Shown in pieces: positions 9,023-18,466 of a DNA stretch of 64,000 nt. The notes below the pieces were generated by a model. The model made no database searches, was not told the origin of the DNA, and was given only the letters and a program-made list of their open reading frames with translations. The DNA is from Rhodococcus tukisamuensis NBRC 100609 (GTDB lineage Bacteria; Actinomycetota; Actinomycetes; Mycobacteriales; Mycobacteriaceae). Every line of letters begins with the position of its first letter. Position 1 is the first letter of the stretch. The position numbers were made by a program, and so were the translations under genes. The stretch is taken from contig NZ_BCXG01000007.1 in the NCBI RefSeq assembly GCF_001894985.1, positions 124,001-188,000 of the forward strand, read 5' to 3'.

Positions 9023-9994
9023 TTATCCGGAAGTGGATCCGTCAGCGGACTGAGAATAGGCCGCCAACGCGGCGCTCGCACGGGACCGTACCGCGACCGA
9101 GAGCTCCTCGGGGCCCAGTACCCGAACCCCGAGCCCGAAGCCGGCCATCAACCGGGCCATCCACTCCAGCGACCCGTACCGCATCGAGGCCTCGATCGAC
9201 CCGTCGGCGGCCACCCGCACGTCGGTCATCGGGTAGTAGTCCATCACCCAGGCGTGGTCCGCGGCGACGGCGAGCCGGGCCTGCGGCAGGGTGTCGTCGT
9301 CGTGGAACAGGTCCGTCACGTGCGAATCGTCGAGCGCCTCCTGCGGGGGCCGCGCCGGTTCGTCCAGCTCGGTCGCCGCGTCGATCCGGTCGAACCGGAA
9401 CATCCGGACGCCCTCGGCCTGACGGCACCATGCCTGCAGGTAGCTGTGGTTGTCCATCAGCACGATCCGGACCGGGTCCACCACCCGTCGGGTCACCGCG
9501 TCGCGAGAGGCGGAGAAGTAGGTCAGGTCCAGGGCCCGGCCCCGGCCGACCGCGGCGCGGACCGTCGCGGCGATCGGGTCCTCCGGCTCGACGGGCGGCG
9601 CGGCGTGGGTACCACCCGCGGCTGTGCCCGCCGCGGACTCGATCTTGGCGATCGCGCCCTGCACGGCCGTCGGGTCCGCGGTGCCGGGCATCTCCACCAG
9701 CGAGCGCAGCGCCACCAGCAACGCCGTCGCCTCCGTGGACGTCAGGCGCAACGGACGGTCGATGCCGGCGGAGAAGGTGACCTGGATGCTCTCCTCGGAG
9801 AATGACAGGTCGATCAGGTCGCCGGGGCCGTAACCGGGCAGCCCGCACATCCACAGCTGGTTCAGGTCGCTCATCAGCTGGGTGGTGGTCACCCCGAGCT
9901 CCGCGGCGGCTTCGGCCGCGCTGATCCCCGGGTTCGCCGCGAAGTACGGGACCATGTTCAGCAGCCGGGACAGCCGTCGCGACAGCTGACTCAT
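9023..9994 (-). CDS. pafC: WYL-domain transcription regulator PafC
   Basis: The 323-residue protein has an N-terminal winged HTH (about 1-60, [21 protein letters not shown]) and a WYL domain (about 150-320) with the NHSYLQAWC and [10 protein letters not shown] segments. PafB and PafC form a heterodimeric activator of the RecA-independent DNA-damage response in mycobacteria, where the WYL domain is thought to sense a nucleic-acid ligand. The ATG overlaps the pafB stop codon (ATGA), so the two are translationally coupled, which suits an obligate pair. tatA follows. Confidence 0.93.
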   Translation of the reverse strand: MSQLSRRLSRLLNMVPYFAANPGISAAEAAAELGVTTTQLMSDLNQLWMCGLPGYGPGDLIDLSFSEESIQVTFSAGIDRPLRLTSTEATALLVALRSLVEMPGTADPTAVQGAIAKIESAAGTAAGGTHAAPPVEPEDPIAATVRAAVGRGRALDLTYFSASRDAVTRRVVDPVRIVLMDNHSYLQAWCRQAEGVRMFRFDRIDAATELDEPARPPQEALDDSHVTDLFHDDDTLPQARLAVAADHAWVMDYYPMTDVRVAADGSIEASMRYGSLEWMARLMAGFGLGVRVLGPEELSVAVRSRASAALAAYSQSADGSTSG

Positions 9995-11001
9995 CGAGCA
10001 GTCTCCATACCCGGGTTCTCCCCCACCCCTGCGGCCGCCCGCAGCTTGTCCATCACGTCCCCACGCAGGTCCGGCGGTGCCAGCACCAGCGCGTCCTCCC
10101 CGTATCCGGCGATCAGCCGGGCCACCCAGTCCCAGGACCGGACCGGCACCTCGAGCACCGTCCCATCCCAGTCGCCGACGGTCCGCGTCGACACCGCCCG
10201 GCCCAGCCGCCGCAGTTCCTGGGCGCGGCCGTCGCGGACCACCACCGTCGCGGTGCCCGCGACGCCCCCGGTGCCGACGATCCGGTCGACCATCGCCCGC
10301 AGGTCGACGCCGGCCGGTTTGTGCACGGCGTTCTCGGGGCCGAACGCGACGACGTCGTCGCCGATCCGGGAGAGCCGGAACGTGCGGGTGGCGTCGCGGT
10401 CGACGTCGTGCCCGACGAGGTACCAGCGGCCGTCGTGGGTGACCACACCCCAGGGCTCGACGGTCCGGGTCCGGTAAGGCTCGTTGCGCGCCGGGCGGTG
10501 CTCGAAGCGGACGGCGCGTCCGGCGTCCACCGCGGCCAGCAGCTTCTCCAACGCCGGTTCGGAGCCGCGGGTGCGGGCCGGCAGCGCGGTCACCACGGGC
10601 GCGGCCGGGTCCTGGTCCACGACCACGCCCGCGGCGCGCAACTTCATCAGCGCGCCCTGTGCGGCGGAGGTCAGCTCCGGCGACTCCCACAGCTGCACCG
10701 CAATCGCGACCGCGGCGGCTTCCTCGCTGGTGAGGTCGATGTCGGGCAGTTCGTAGGCGTCGCGGTTGATCCGGTAGCCCTCGACGGTGCCGAAGCGGGA
10801 GGCCTGGCCCGTCTCGAGCGGCACGCCCAGGTCACGCAGCTCGTTCTTGTCCCGCTCGAACATCCGACTGAAGGCGTCGTAGTTGGATTCCTCGTCGTAC
10901 CCGGCGACGAGGTGCCGGATCTTCTCGGCCGTCAGGAACTGCCGGGTCGCGAGCAGGCAGATGACCAGATTCATCAACCGCTCGACTTTGCTGATCGCCA
11001 C
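9991..11001 (-). CDS. pafB: WYL-domain transcription regulator PafB
   Basis: The 336-residue partner of PafC has an N-terminal winged HTH (about residues 1-60), a linker and a WYL domain with the literal motif GRWYLVGHD. Arg-rich ligand-contact segments (PYRTRTVEPWG, TRTFRLSRI) flank it. The start is GTG 11001, 27 nt after the pafA stop codon, with a TAGGCT hexamer 8 nt before it that could give a near-leaderless transcript in addition to readthrough from pafA. The pafA-pafB-pafC order is the conserved actinobacterial operon. Confidence 0.93.
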   Translation of the reverse strand: MAISKVERLMNLVICLLATRQFLTAEKIRHLVAGYDEESNYDAFSRMFERDKNELRDLGVPLETGQASRFGTVEGYRINRDAYELPDIDLTSEEAAAVAIAVQLWESPELTSAAQGALMKLRAAGVVVDQDPAAPVVTALPARTRGSEPALEKLLAAVDAGRAVRFEHRPARNEPYRTRTVEPWGVVTHDGRWYLVGHDVDRDATRTFRLSRIGDDVVAFGPENAVHKPAGVDLRAMVDRIVGTGGVAGTATVVVRDGRAQELRRLGRAVSTRTVGDWDGTVLEVPVRSWDWVARLIAGYGEDALVLAPPDLRGDVMDKLRAAAGVGENPGMETAR

Positions 11002-11027
11002 GGGTCAGCAGCCTAGCCACACCACGC

Positions 11028-12386
11028 TCACATGGAGGCGATCAGGCGCTCGACGCGCTCGTCGACCGACCGGAACGGGTCCTTGCACAGCACGGTCCGC
11101 TGAGCCTGGTCGTTGAGCTTGAGGTGCACCCAGTCGACGGTGAAGTCCCGGCCCGCGTCCTGGGCCGCGGAGATGAACTCGCCGCGCAGCTTGGCCCGGG
11201 TGGTCTGCGGCGGGGTGTTGACGGCTTCGTCGATCTGCTCGTCCTCGGTGACCCGCTTGGCCAGACCCTTGCGCTGGAGCAGGTCGAAGACGCCGCGCCC
11301 CCGCTTGATGTCGTGGTAGGCGAGGTCGAGCTGGGCGATCTTCGGGTCCGACAGTTCCATGCCGTACTTGTCCTGGTACCGCTGGAAGAGCTTGCGCTTG
11401 ATCACCCAGTCGATCTCGGTGTCGACCTTCGCGAAGTCCTGCGCCTCCACGGCGTCGAGCGCCCGGCCCCACAGGTCCACCACCTGCTCCACGTGCGGGT
11501 CGGGTTCGCGGGTGCGCAGGTGCTCGACCGCCCGCGAGTGGTACTCCCGCTGGATGTCGAGGGCGCTGGCCTGCCTGCCGCCGGCGAGCCGAACCGGGCG
11601 GCTGCCGGTCAAGTCGTGGCTGACCTCACGGATGGCGCGGATCGGGTTGTCGAGGGCGAAGTCGCGGAAAGTGACGCCGGCCTCGATCATCTCCAGCACC
11701 AGCGCCGCCGAGCCGACCTTGAGCATGGTGGTGGTCTCGGACATGTTCGAGTCGCCGACGATGACGTGCAGGCGCCGGTACTTCTCGGCGTCGGCGTGCG
11801 GCTCGTCCCGGGTGTTGATGATCGGCCGGGACCGGGTGGTCGCCGAGGAGACCCCTTCCCAGATGTGTTCCGCACGCTGCGAGAGGCAGAAGGTGGCGGA
11901 CTTCGGGGTCTGCAGCACCTTGCCCGCGCCGCAGATCAGCTGCCGGGTCACCAGGAACGGCAGCAGCACGTCCGAGATCCGGGAGAACTCCCCCGCCCGG
12001 ACCACCAGGAAGTTCTCGTGGCAGCCGTACGAGTTGCCCGCGGAGTCCGTGTTGTTCTTGAACAGGTAGATGTCGCCGCCGATGCCCTCCTCGGCGAGGC
12101 GCTCCTCCGCGTCGACGAGCAGGTCCTCGAGCACACGCTCACCGGCACGGTCGTGGGTGACCAGCTGCCCCAGGTTGTCGCACTCGGCGGTCGCGTACTC
12201 GGGGTGCGATCCGACGTCGAGGTAGAGCCGGGCGCCGTTGCGGAGGAACACGTTGGAACTGCGACCCCAGGACACCACCCGGCGGAACAGGTAGCGGGCC
12301 ACCTCGTCGGGGCTCAGCCTCCTGTGGCCGTGGAAGGTGCAGGTCACACCGAACTCGGTCTCTATGCCCATAATTCGTCGCTGCAC
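11028..12386 (-). CDS. pafA: Pup-protein ligase PafA
   Basis: PafA uses ATP to join the C-terminal glutamate of Pup to a substrate lysine, marking it for the proteasome. The product is 452 residues, the same length as M. tuberculosis PafA, if translation starts at GTG 12386 ([13 protein letters not shown]). The carboxylate-amine ligase fold is shown by GIETEFG (Glu9), [13 protein letters not shown] (Asp57) and [22 protein letters not shown] 15 nt upstream is in frame, but a TACTCT hexamer lies six nucleotides before the GTG, as in leaderless genes. The gene is divergent from the PAP2-kinase gene and leads pafABC. Confidence 0.96.
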   Translation of the reverse strand: MQRRIMGIETEFGVTCTFHGHRRLSPDEVARYLFRRVVSWGRSSNVFLRNGARLYLDVGSHPEYATAECDNLGQLVTHDRAGERVLEDLLVDAEERLAEEGIGGDIYLFKNNTDSAGNSYGCHENFLVVRAGEFSRISDVLLPFLVTRQLICGAGKVLQTPKSATFCLSQRAEHIWEGVSSATTRSRPIINTRDEPHADAEKYRRLHVIVGDSNMSETTTMLKVGSAALVLEMIEAGVTFRDFALDNPIRAIREVSHDLTGSRPVRLAGGRQASALDIQREYHSRAVEHLRTREPDPHVEQVVDLWGRALDAVEAQDFAKVDTEIDWVIKRKLFQRYQDKYGMELSDPKIAQLDLAYHDIKRGRGVFDLLQRKGLAKRVTEDEQIDEAVNTPPQTTRAKLRGEFISAAQDAGRDFTVDWVHLKLNDQAQRTVLCKDPFRSVDERVERLIASM

Positions 12387-12392
12387 ACTTCG

Positions 12393-12398
12393 AGAGTA
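12393..12398 (-). promoter_or_regulatory. -10 element of leaderless pafA
   Basis: TACTCT on the minus strand lies 6 nt before GTG 12386. This matches the TANNNT-N6/7-A/GTG pattern of actinobacterial leaderless transcripts and supports that start. No clear -35 is needed for this class. Confidence 0.5.
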
Positions 12399-12462
12399 CA
12401 ACGCGCACAGCCTCGTTGACCTGTTCCACGCGTACGGACACCGAACGGTGACCAGCGCGGCC

Positions 12463-12468
12463 TAGCCT
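12463..12468 (+). promoter_or_regulatory. -10 element of PAP2-kinase gene
   Basis: TAGCCT lies 6 nt before GTG 12475 with no Shine-Dalgarno at normal spacing, so a leaderless transcript is likely. It lies 64 nt from the pafA -10 on the opposite strand, making this gap a divergent promoter. Confidence 0.45.
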
Positions 12469-12474
12469 GGAGCC

Positions 12475-13893
12475 GTGACGAACTCGGAACCGACCGTCGT
12501 CGAGTCGAGGGTGTGGGTCGACGACGGCTTGCGCGCGGCCAGCCGCGCGGCCGACCACGGCCTGTTGTGGTTCGCGGTCGGGGCCGTCGCGTTCGCCGTG
12601 GGCGGCCGGACCCGGCGTGCGGGCGTTCGCGGTGTGCTGTCCCTCGCCGGGGCCAGCGCGCTGACAAACGCCGTGCTCAAACCGGTCTTCCCGCGTCGCC
12701 GACCGCCCCAGGAGCACGTCGCGCCGGGACGGCGGCCGCGGCGGGTGCCCACGTCGTCGTCGTACCCGTCCGGCCACGCCGCCTCGGCGGCCGCCTTCGT
12801 CACCGGGGTGGCCCTGGAGTCGCCGGCAGCCGCGGTTGCGCTCGCCCCGGTCGGCGCCGCGGTCGCCTACTCGCGCATCCATGTCGGGGTGCACTGGCCG
12901 TCGGACGTGCTGGCCGGCGCCGTGGTCGGTGCGGCGGTCGCATTCGGTACCCGGCGCTGGTGGGCGGTCCGGACGGACGAGCCCGCCACCCTCGGCACCA
13001 CCGCGACCGCCCCCGCCCTGCCCGACGGCAGCGGCCTGTTGATCCTGGTCAACCCGGGATCGGGCGCATCCGACGAGGACCCGAGCGACCAGCTGCTTCG
13101 TCTGCTGCCGGCCGCCACCGTCCTGCGCGCCGACCCGGACGGCGACGTCAACGCGCAACTCGAGGCCGCCGTCGAACGCTCGGCGCCCCGTGCACTCGGG
13201 GTGTGCGGCGGCGACGGCACCGTCGTGACCGCGGTGGACGCCGCACTCCGGCACGACCTCGCGTTGGCGGTCTTCCCCGGCGGCACACTGAACCACTTCG
13301 CCCGCGACGTCGGCGTCGAGGACGTCGAGGCCACCCGCGACGCGGTGACGGCGGGCACCGCGGTCCGGGTGGATGTCGGCGAGGTACTGCGCGACGGGAA
13401 ACCCGCAACGGTCTTCGTCAACACGGCGAGCCTGGGTGGGTATCCCGACGCGGTCCGGCTGCGTGAGCGGTGGGAACCGCGACTGGGCAAGTGGCCGGCG
13501 GCCGCCGCCGCAATGGCCCGGGTGCTGGCCTCGGCCGAGCCGATCCCGGCGACGGTGGACGGTCGGCGGACCTCGATCTGGATGCTGTTCGTCGGCAACG
13601 GCAGGTACGCGCCGTCCGACCAGGTCCCGCTGTCGAGACCGGACCTGAACGAGGGCACGCTCGACGTCCGGTATCTGCGAGCGGACCGGCGCTTCTCGCG
13701 CACCCGGCTGCTGTGGGCGACGGCCACCGGCACCCTGGCGAACTCGCAGACGTACGCGCACGCGAACACCGACACCGTCACGGTGCGGCTGCAGGGCGAC
13801 CCGGTGTCACTGGCGACCGACGGAGAGGTGATCGGCCGGGGCCGGGAGTTCCGGTTCGCGAGCCGGCCCGCGGCGCTGCGCCTGTACCGGTGA
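12475..13893 (+). CDS. fused PAP2 phosphatase / diacylglycerol kinase-family protein
   Basis: The 472-residue protein joins two lipid enzymes. The N-terminal part (about 1-170) has the three PAP2 phosphatase motifs: KPVFPRRRPP, PSGHAAS and SRIHVGVHWPSDV, with hydrophobic helices that suggest membrane attachment. The C-terminal part (about 180-472) is a diacylglycerol/sphingosine kinase catalytic domain with LVNPGSGAS and the GGDGTV nucleotide loop. The fusion could dephosphorylate and phosphorylate lipid or polyprenyl substrates, but the true substrates are unknown. It sits between pafA and the proteasome genes and is convergent with prcA, from which a strong hairpin separates it. Similar fusions occur widely in actinobacteria. 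Confidence 0.88.
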   Translation: MTNSEPTVVESRVWVDDGLRAASRAADHGLLWFAVGAVAFAVGGRTRRAGVRGVLSLAGASALTNAVLKPVFPRRRPPQEHVAPGRRPRRVPTSSSYPSGHAASAAAFVTGVALESPAAAVALAPVGAAVAYSRIHVGVHWPSDVLAGAVVGAAVAFGTRRWWAVRTDEPATLGTTATAPALPDGSGLLILVNPGSGASDEDPSDQLLRLLPAATVLRADPDGDVNAQLEAAVERSAPRALGVCGGDGTVVTAVDAALRHDLALAVFPGGTLNHFARDVGVEDVEATRDAVTAGTAVRVDVGEVLRDGKPATVFVNTASLGGYPDAVRLRERWEPRLGKWPAAAAAMARVLASAEPIPATVDGRRTSIWMLFVGNGRYAPSDQVPLSRPDLNEGTLDVRYLRADRRFSRTRLLWATATGTLANSQTYAHANTDTVTVRLQGDPVSLATDGEVIGRGREFRFASRPAALRLYR

Positions 13894-13916
13894 GGCACGT
13901 GTACGACGTGGCGGTG

Positions 13917-13949
13917 GTGACCGCCCGTGGCTTCCCCACGGGCGGTCAC
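13917..13949. terminator. bidirectional terminator, PAP2-kinase / prcA
   Basis: A perfect 14-bp stem (GTGACCGCCCGTGG with its complement) and loop CTTCC sits in the 66-nt gap between two convergent genes, so it can serve both strands. There is no strong T-tract, which is usual for high-GC actinobacteria. Confidence 0.7.
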
Positions 13950-13959
13950 TGCCGGTGCG

Positions 13960-14766
13960 TCAGGTTCCTGCCGGCGTGTCCCCGTCGGACTTCTCGACCT
14001 CGTCGGCCTTCGGGTCGCTCGGTGCGGGCGCGGCCGACCCCGGCTTGGCAGTGGCGGGCAGCAGGGCCGCGAGTGCGGCACCGGTGATCCGCTTGAACGC
14101 GCGCCGCGGCCGGGTCTGGTCGAGCACCGCCACCTCGAGCGCCTCGACGCCGATGGTGCGCGGCTCCGCGTCGCCACTGCCGGGCACCACCGTGCCCTTG
14201 CGCAGCGCGGTCACCGCCACGTCCACCGCGGCGGCCAGGTCCAGGCCCGGCCGGTAGCTGTCCTTGAGAGCCAGCGCGATCGGCTCTGTTGCGCCGCCCA
14301 TCACCACGAACCGCTGCTCGTCGACGATGGACCCGTCGTAGGTGATCCGGTAGAGCTGCGCGTGCGTGTCCTGACCAGCCCGGCCGACCTCGGCGACGCA
14401 GAGCTCCACCTCGTACGGCTTGGGCTGCTCGGTGAAGATGGTGCCGAGCGTCTGCGCGTACGCGTTGGCCAGCGAACGGCCGGTGACGTCGCGGCGGTCG
14501 TAGGAGTACCCCCGCATGTCGGCATGCATGATGCCGGCCCGACGCAGGTTCTCGAACTCGTTGTACTTGCCGACGGCGGCGAACCCGAGCCGGTCGTAGA
14601 GCTCGCTGACCTTGTGCAGCGCGGTCGACGGGTTCTCCGCCACGAACAGCACCCCGTCCGCGAAGGTGAGCACGACGACGCTGCGGCCGCGGGCGATTCC
14701 CTTGCGCGCCAGCTCCGAGCGATCTCGCATGATCTGCTCGGCGGAGGCGTAGTACGGCATCGTCAC
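13960..14766 (-). CDS. prcA: 20S proteasome alpha subunit PrcA
   Basis: The 268-residue alpha subunit forms the outer rings and gate of the proteasome. The body (about 8-235) is the Ntn-hydrolase fold without a catalytic Thr; [17 protein letters not shown] and [12 protein letters not shown] are typical. The C-terminal tail (about 236-268) is Ala/Pro/Asp/Lys-rich, as in other actinobacteria. GTG 14766 overlaps the prcB stop (GTGA), and the resulting MTMPYY lines up with the known MSFPYF start in M. tuberculosis; ATG 14760 is the alternative. It is the last gene of pup-prcB-prcA. Confidence 0.96.
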   Translation of the reverse strand: MTMPYYASAEQIMRDRSELARKGIARGRSVVVLTFADGVLFVAENPSTALHKVSELYDRLGFAAVGKYNEFENLRRAGIMHADMRGYSYDRRDVTGRSLANAYAQTLGTIFTEQPKPYEVELCVAEVGRAGQDTHAQLYRITYDGSIVDEQRFVVMGGATEPIALALKDSYRPGLDLAAAVDVAVTALRKGTVVPGSGDAEPRTIGVEALEVAVLDQTRPRRAFKRITGAALAALLPATAKPGSAAPAPSDPKADEVEKSDGDTPAGT

Positions 14767-15647
14767 GGCATGTCACCTGCTTCCTGGGTGCGGGCGGCGA
14801 CGACGTCCCGGGCCAGTTCCGCGGCCCTGGCCGAGGCCACCTCGACGGCGCCGTCCGCGGTGATCACCACGGCGGTCGGGTAGATGCCGCGGGTCATGTC
14901 CGGTCCGCCGGTCGCGGAGTCGTCGTCGGCGGCGTCGTACAGCGCGGCGATCGCGGCGCGCAGTGCGTCCTCCTCGGTGCCACGCGGGTCGTACGTCTTC
15001 TTCAACGCCGACTTCGCGAACAGCGACCCGGAGCCCACCGCGTGGTATCCGGCGCGTTCCTCGTAGCGGCCGCCGACCACGTCGTACGAGACGATCCGGC
15101 CGGCCTTGGACAGGTCCGCCGCGTCGAGGTCGAAGCCGACCAGCAGCGGCACCACGGCCAGCCCCTGCATGGCCGCGCCCAGGTTCCCGCGGACCATCGA
15201 GGACAGACGGTTCGCCTTGCCGTCGAAGGTCAACGGCACCCCTTCGATCTTCTCGTAGTGCTCGAGCTCGACCGCGAACAGGCGGACGAGCTCGATCGCC
15301 ACGCCCGCGGTGCCCGCGATGCCGGCCGCGGAGTAGTCGTCGGTGACGTACACCTTCTCCACGTCGCGGCTGGCGATCATGTTGCCCATGGTGGCGCGGC
15401 GGTCACCGGCGAGCACCACGCCGCCGTCGAAGGAGACCGCCACGATCGTGGTGCCGTGCGGTGCCAGGTCCGCGGCGTTCATCGGCTCACCTCCGGTCCG
15501 GAGTGAGCGACCGACGTCGAACCGGTTCTCCGGCAACAGGTCCGGCGCATGCAGACGCAGATGTTCGGAGAACGAGGACAGCTGCGTGCCGTACCGCAGC
15601 CGCTCGTCCCCGAGTGCGGGGCGCGACGCCGGGTGACCCGCCGTCAC
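14763..15647 (-). CDS. prcB: 20S proteasome beta subunit PrcB
   Basis: The 294-residue precursor carries a propeptide of about 65 residues that ends in APHG; autocleavage before Thr66 (TTIVAVSF) exposes the catalytic N-terminal threonine. GDRRAT, the Lys-containing [10 protein letters not shown] and the [11 protein letters not shown] segment are standard for the bacterial beta subunit. The start GTG 15647 overlaps the pup stop codon (GTGA), and the prcA start overlaps its own stop, so the three genes are translationally coupled. Confidence 0.96.
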   Translation of the reverse strand: MTAGHPASRPALGDERLRYGTQLSSFSEHLRLHAPDLLPENRFDVGRSLRTGGEPMNAADLAPHGTTIVAVSFDGGVVLAGDRRATMGNMIASRDVEKVYVTDDYSAAGIAGTAGVAIELVRLFAVELEHYEKIEGVPLTFDGKANRLSSMVRGNLGAAMQGLAVVPLLVGFDLDAADLSKAGRIVSYDVVGGRYEERAGYHAVGSGSLFAKSALKKTYDPRGTEEDALRAAIAALYDAADDDSATGGPDMTRGIYPTAVVITADGAVEVASARAAELARDVVAARTQEAGDMP

Positions 15648-15838
15648 TGCCCACCCTTTTGCACGTACGCGCGCACGAAGTCCTCGGCGTTCTCCTCGAG
15701 CACGTCGTCGATCTCGTCGAGCAGGTCGTCGGTCTCCTCGGCCAACTTCTCCCGACGTTCCTGACCGGCCGCTCCCTCGCCGACCTGGCCGTCGTCTTCG
15801 TCGCCACCGCCGCTGCGTTTGGTCTGCTCCTGCGCCAT
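15644..15838 (-). CDS. pup: prokaryotic ubiquitin-like protein Pup
   Basis: The 64-residue, intrinsically disordered tag has the family C-terminal half (helix region EEVDD-like [18 protein letters not shown]) that binds the Mpa coiled coil and ends in GGQ. The terminal Gln means it must be deamidated to Glu by Dop before PafA can use it. Length equals that of M. tuberculosis Pup, with the variable stretch at about residues 9-25. ATG 15838 has GAGGAGG upstream. It leads pup-prcB-prcA, 182 nt downstream of dop. Confidence 0.97.
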   Translation of the reverse strand: MAQEQTKRSGGGDEDDGQVGEGAAGQERREKLAEETDDLLDEIDDVLEENAEDFVRAYVQKGGQ

Positions 15839-16020
15839 AGCCGCCGACCTCCTCGTTAGGTTCCTCAGTTGCGCCCGCACACCGGGTCTTCCTGAACGCC
15901 GGGGTCTACTCGACCGTCGATGTCCCTGCCACACCCAGTGTGCGCCTCGTGCACGGATCTCCACCCTACCGAGCGACACCGTCAGAACGCGGGCGCCCGG
16001 CCGTGTCGCGGGGGCGGTGT

Positions 16021-17520
16021 TCAGGTGGTGAGCTGATCGACCAGGTCGGCGGCCGATTCCGCGGCGTCGAGCAGGGCGCCGACGTGCGCCTTGCTGCCCC
16101 GCAGCGGCTCCATCGTGGGGATGCGCACCAGGGACTCCCGGCCCAGGTCGAAGATCACCGAGTCCCAGCTCGCGGCCGCGATGTCCGCCCCGAACCGGCG
16201 CAGGCACTCGCCCCGGAAGTAGGCCCGGGTGTCGGTCGGCGGGTTGTGCACCGCGTCGAGCACCTGCTGCTCGGTCACGAGCCGGTCCATCGACCCGCGC
16301 GCCACCAGCAGGTTGTAGAGCCCCTTCTCGAGCCGCACGTCGGAGTACTGCAGGTCGATCAGGTGCAGCTTCGGCGCGGCCCAGCCCAGCCCGTCCCGGC
16401 TGCGGGCGCCCTCGAGCAGCCGCAGCTTGGCCGGCCAGTCCAGCAGGTGCGTGCACTCCATCGGGTCCCGCTCGAGCAGGTCCAGGACCATGGCCCACTT
16501 GTCCAGCACGTCCGCCACCCGTGGGTCGTCGTCGCCGCGTCGGGCCGTGAACTCCGCCACCCGCTCGTGGTAGATCCGCTGCAGGGCAAGGCCGGTCAGC
16601 TCGCGGCCGTCGGCCATCGCGACCGCCTGACGCAGGGTCGGGTCGTGGCTGATCTGGTGGACCGCGGTCACCGGCCGGGCCAGATGCAGGTCCGACAGGT
16701 CGACACCGGCCTCGATCAGGTCCAGCACCAGCGCGGTGGTGCCGACCTTGAGGTAGGTCGACATCTCCGCGAGGTTGGCGTCGCCGATGATCACGTGCAG
16801 ACGCCGGTACTTGTCCGCGTCGGCGTGCGGCTCGTCGCGGGTGTTGATGATGCCGCGCTTGAGGGTGGTCTCCAGCCCGACCTCGACCTCGATGTAGTCG
16901 GCGCGCTGGGACAGCTGGAAGCCGGCCTCGTCGCCGGACTGCCCGATCCCGACGCGTCCCGACCCGCAGATCACCTGCCGGGAGGCGAAGAACGGCGTCA
17001 GGCCGGCGACGACGGCGTTGAACGGCGTCGCCCGCGACATCAGGTAGTTCTCGTGGGTGCCGTACGACGCGCCCTTGCCGTCGACGTTGTTCTTGTAGAG
17101 CTGCAGTCGCGGTGCGCCGGGCACGCTCGCGACGTGCCGGGCCGCGGCCTCCATCACCCGCTCGCCGGCCTTGTCCCAGATCACCGCGTCGAGCGGGTCC
17201 GCGACCTCGGGCGCCGAGTACTCGGGGTGCGCATGGTCGACGTACAGGCGAGCGCCGTTGGTGAGGATCATGTTGGCGGCGCCGACCTCGTCCGCGTCGA
17301 TCACCGGGGCCGGGCCGCTGAACCGGCCCAGGTCGAAGCCGCGGGCATCGCGCAGGGGCGATTCCACCTCGTAGTCCCAGCGGGTCCGCTTGGCCCTCGG
17401 GACGCCGGCGGCCGCCGCATAGGCGAGTACCGCCTGAGTCGAGGTCAGGATGGGGTTCGCGGTCGGTTCCGTCGGGGAGGAAATCCCGTACTCGACCTCG
17501 ATACCGATGATGCGCTGCAT
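16021..17520 (-). CDS. dop: Pup deamidase/depupylase Dop
   Basis: Dop converts the C-terminal Gln of Pup to Glu and also removes Pup from substrates. The 499-residue protein is a PafA paralogue: GIEVEYGI (Glu8-Glu10), [14 protein letters not shown] with the catalytic Asp, and [18 protein letters not shown]. The extra loop near residues 35-75 is typical of Dop and absent from PafA. The start ATG 17520 (MQRIIGIE) lies 7 nt after a TAGGCT hexamer, so a leaderless transcript is likely. pup follows after a 182-nt gap that could carry its own promoter. Confidence 0.96.
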   Translation of the reverse strand: MQRIIGIEVEYGISSPTEPTANPILTSTQAVLAYAAAAGVPRAKRTRWDYEVESPLRDARGFDLGRFSGPAPVIDADEVGAANMILTNGARLYVDHAHPEYSAPEVADPLDAVIWDKAGERVMEAAARHVASVPGAPRLQLYKNNVDGKGASYGTHENYLMSRATPFNAVVAGLTPFFASRQVICGSGRVGIGQSGDEAGFQLSQRADYIEVEVGLETTLKRGIINTRDEPHADADKYRRLHVIIGDANLAEMSTYLKVGTTALVLDLIEAGVDLSDLHLARPVTAVHQISHDPTLRQAVAMADGRELTGLALQRIYHERVAEFTARRGDDDPRVADVLDKWAMVLDLLERDPMECTHLLDWPAKLRLLEGARSRDGLGWAAPKLHLIDLQYSDVRLEKGLYNLLVARGSMDRLVTEQQVLDAVHNPPTDTRAYFRGECLRRFGADIAAASWDSVIFDLGRESLVRIPTMEPLRGSKAHVGALLDAAESAADLVDQLTT

Positions 17521-17527
17521 GCCCACG

Positions 17528-17533
17528 AGCCTA
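17528..17533 (-). promoter_or_regulatory. -10 element of leaderless dop
   Basis: TAGGCT on the minus strand is 7 nt before ATG 17520, and no Shine-Dalgarno is present between them. Confidence 0.5.
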
Positions 17534-17631
17534 GATCGTCGATGCGCTCGGCCCTCCGACTGTTCCCTTGCGGCGCCGCCGCGCCGCCGTCGGCTGCGAT
17601 CCGTGGTCGGCAGGGCGAGGCGGAAGCCAGC

Positions 17632-17663
17632 CGGCGGCAGGCAGCGATCGCTGCCTGCCGCCG
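17632..17663. terminator. perfect 32-nt palindrome, likely terminator
   Basis: The two 16-nt halves (CGGCGGCAGGCAGCGA and its exact complement) meet with no loop. As RNA it would fold with a small forced loop; it sits 15 nt after the stop of the secreted-protein gene on the minus strand and before dop, so a terminator role is most likely. A dyad this perfect could also bind a protein. Confidence 0.5.
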
Positions 17664-17678
17664 AGGGGAACCAGTCGC

Positions 17679-18224
17679 TCAGGGAGCGATGAAACCTCCG
17701 AACCCGGGCAGGGAGGGTTGTCCGACGATGGACACGGTGAACACCACCGGTCCGGATCCCGTGTGCGCGGTGACACGATCCAGTGGCGACCCCATGAAGG
17801 TGGTGCACGGATGCACGTCCACCGATCCCGCATCGCCCGTGGCGACGTTGGTGTAGCCGATCCTGATCGATCGGAAGCCGAAACCGTTTGCAGAGCAGAC
17901 CTCGTCCGAGAGCGGCGCCGAGAACACCGTCTGTCCGGGAACATCCGAGGTTTCGGCGTTCACCGTTCCGTTGTAGGGAAACGGCACGACGAGTCCGCTC
18001 ACCGCAATCCCGTTCGCGGGAATCTGCATCACCGTGATCGCATCCGGACCGATGGGCTCTCCGAACGAACCCCCCACCGACCCAGCCAAGGAACCGGACA
18101 CCGAACCGTCCGCCGAGCCACCCGACGAACCGGCGGCCGCGGCGATCGGCGACACCGCAGTCGCCACCGCAACGGCGGCAATCCCTCCCAAGATGCCAAC
18201 CCGCAGAACCCCCGCTGTGTGCAT
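17679..18224 (-). CDS. small secreted protein with Gly/Ser linker
   Basis: The 181-residue product starts with a signal peptide (about 1-31, ending near AAAAG). A Gly/Ser-rich stretch of about 24 residues follows ([18 protein letters not shown] and on), and then a compact domain of about 120 residues with two Cys (DEVCSAN and VHPCTTF), likely disulfide bonded. I do not recognise the domain. ATG 18224 has a purine-rich GGGGATGAGGA upstream. It is one of four genes between dop and mpa that are not part of the proteasome pathway. Confidence 0.7.
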   Translation of the reverse strand: MHTAGVLRVGILGGIAAVAVATAVSPIAAAAGSSGGSADGSVSGSLAGSVGGSFGEPIGPDAITVMQIPANGIAVSGLVVPFPYNGTVNAETSDVPGQTVFSAPLSDEVCSANGFGFRSIRIGYTNVATGDAGSVDVHPCTTFMGSPLDRVTAHTGSGPVVFTVSIVGQPSLPGFGGFIAP

Positions 18225-18466
18225 TCCTCATCCCCTTCATCGGTCGTTGACCAGAACAGTGGACGCACCCTAACGTCCCCCACCAGGGCCTGTTGCCGAT
18301 TTCGCGGCGCCATTTCTCGGGCCGACACCCCCCCCCTCCCTCGGAGCGAGTCCTAGATCGTTCGCCGACGGCTCGAGCCTTCGGCTCAAACGCCGATAAG
18401 CTGCGTTATGACATTATTGTGGTGAATGGCGAGCGATGACGACTGGCCGCGGCACCACCGAAACGG

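Noticed and set aside
9023-10690. Extension of the pafC frame across pafB
   Set aside because: The in-frame upstream part is the shifted reading of pafB; the ATGA overlap marks the true pafC start.
18295-18420. Runs such as CCCCCCCC and small inverted repeats as an element end
   Set aside because: No terminal repeats or target duplication could be matched.
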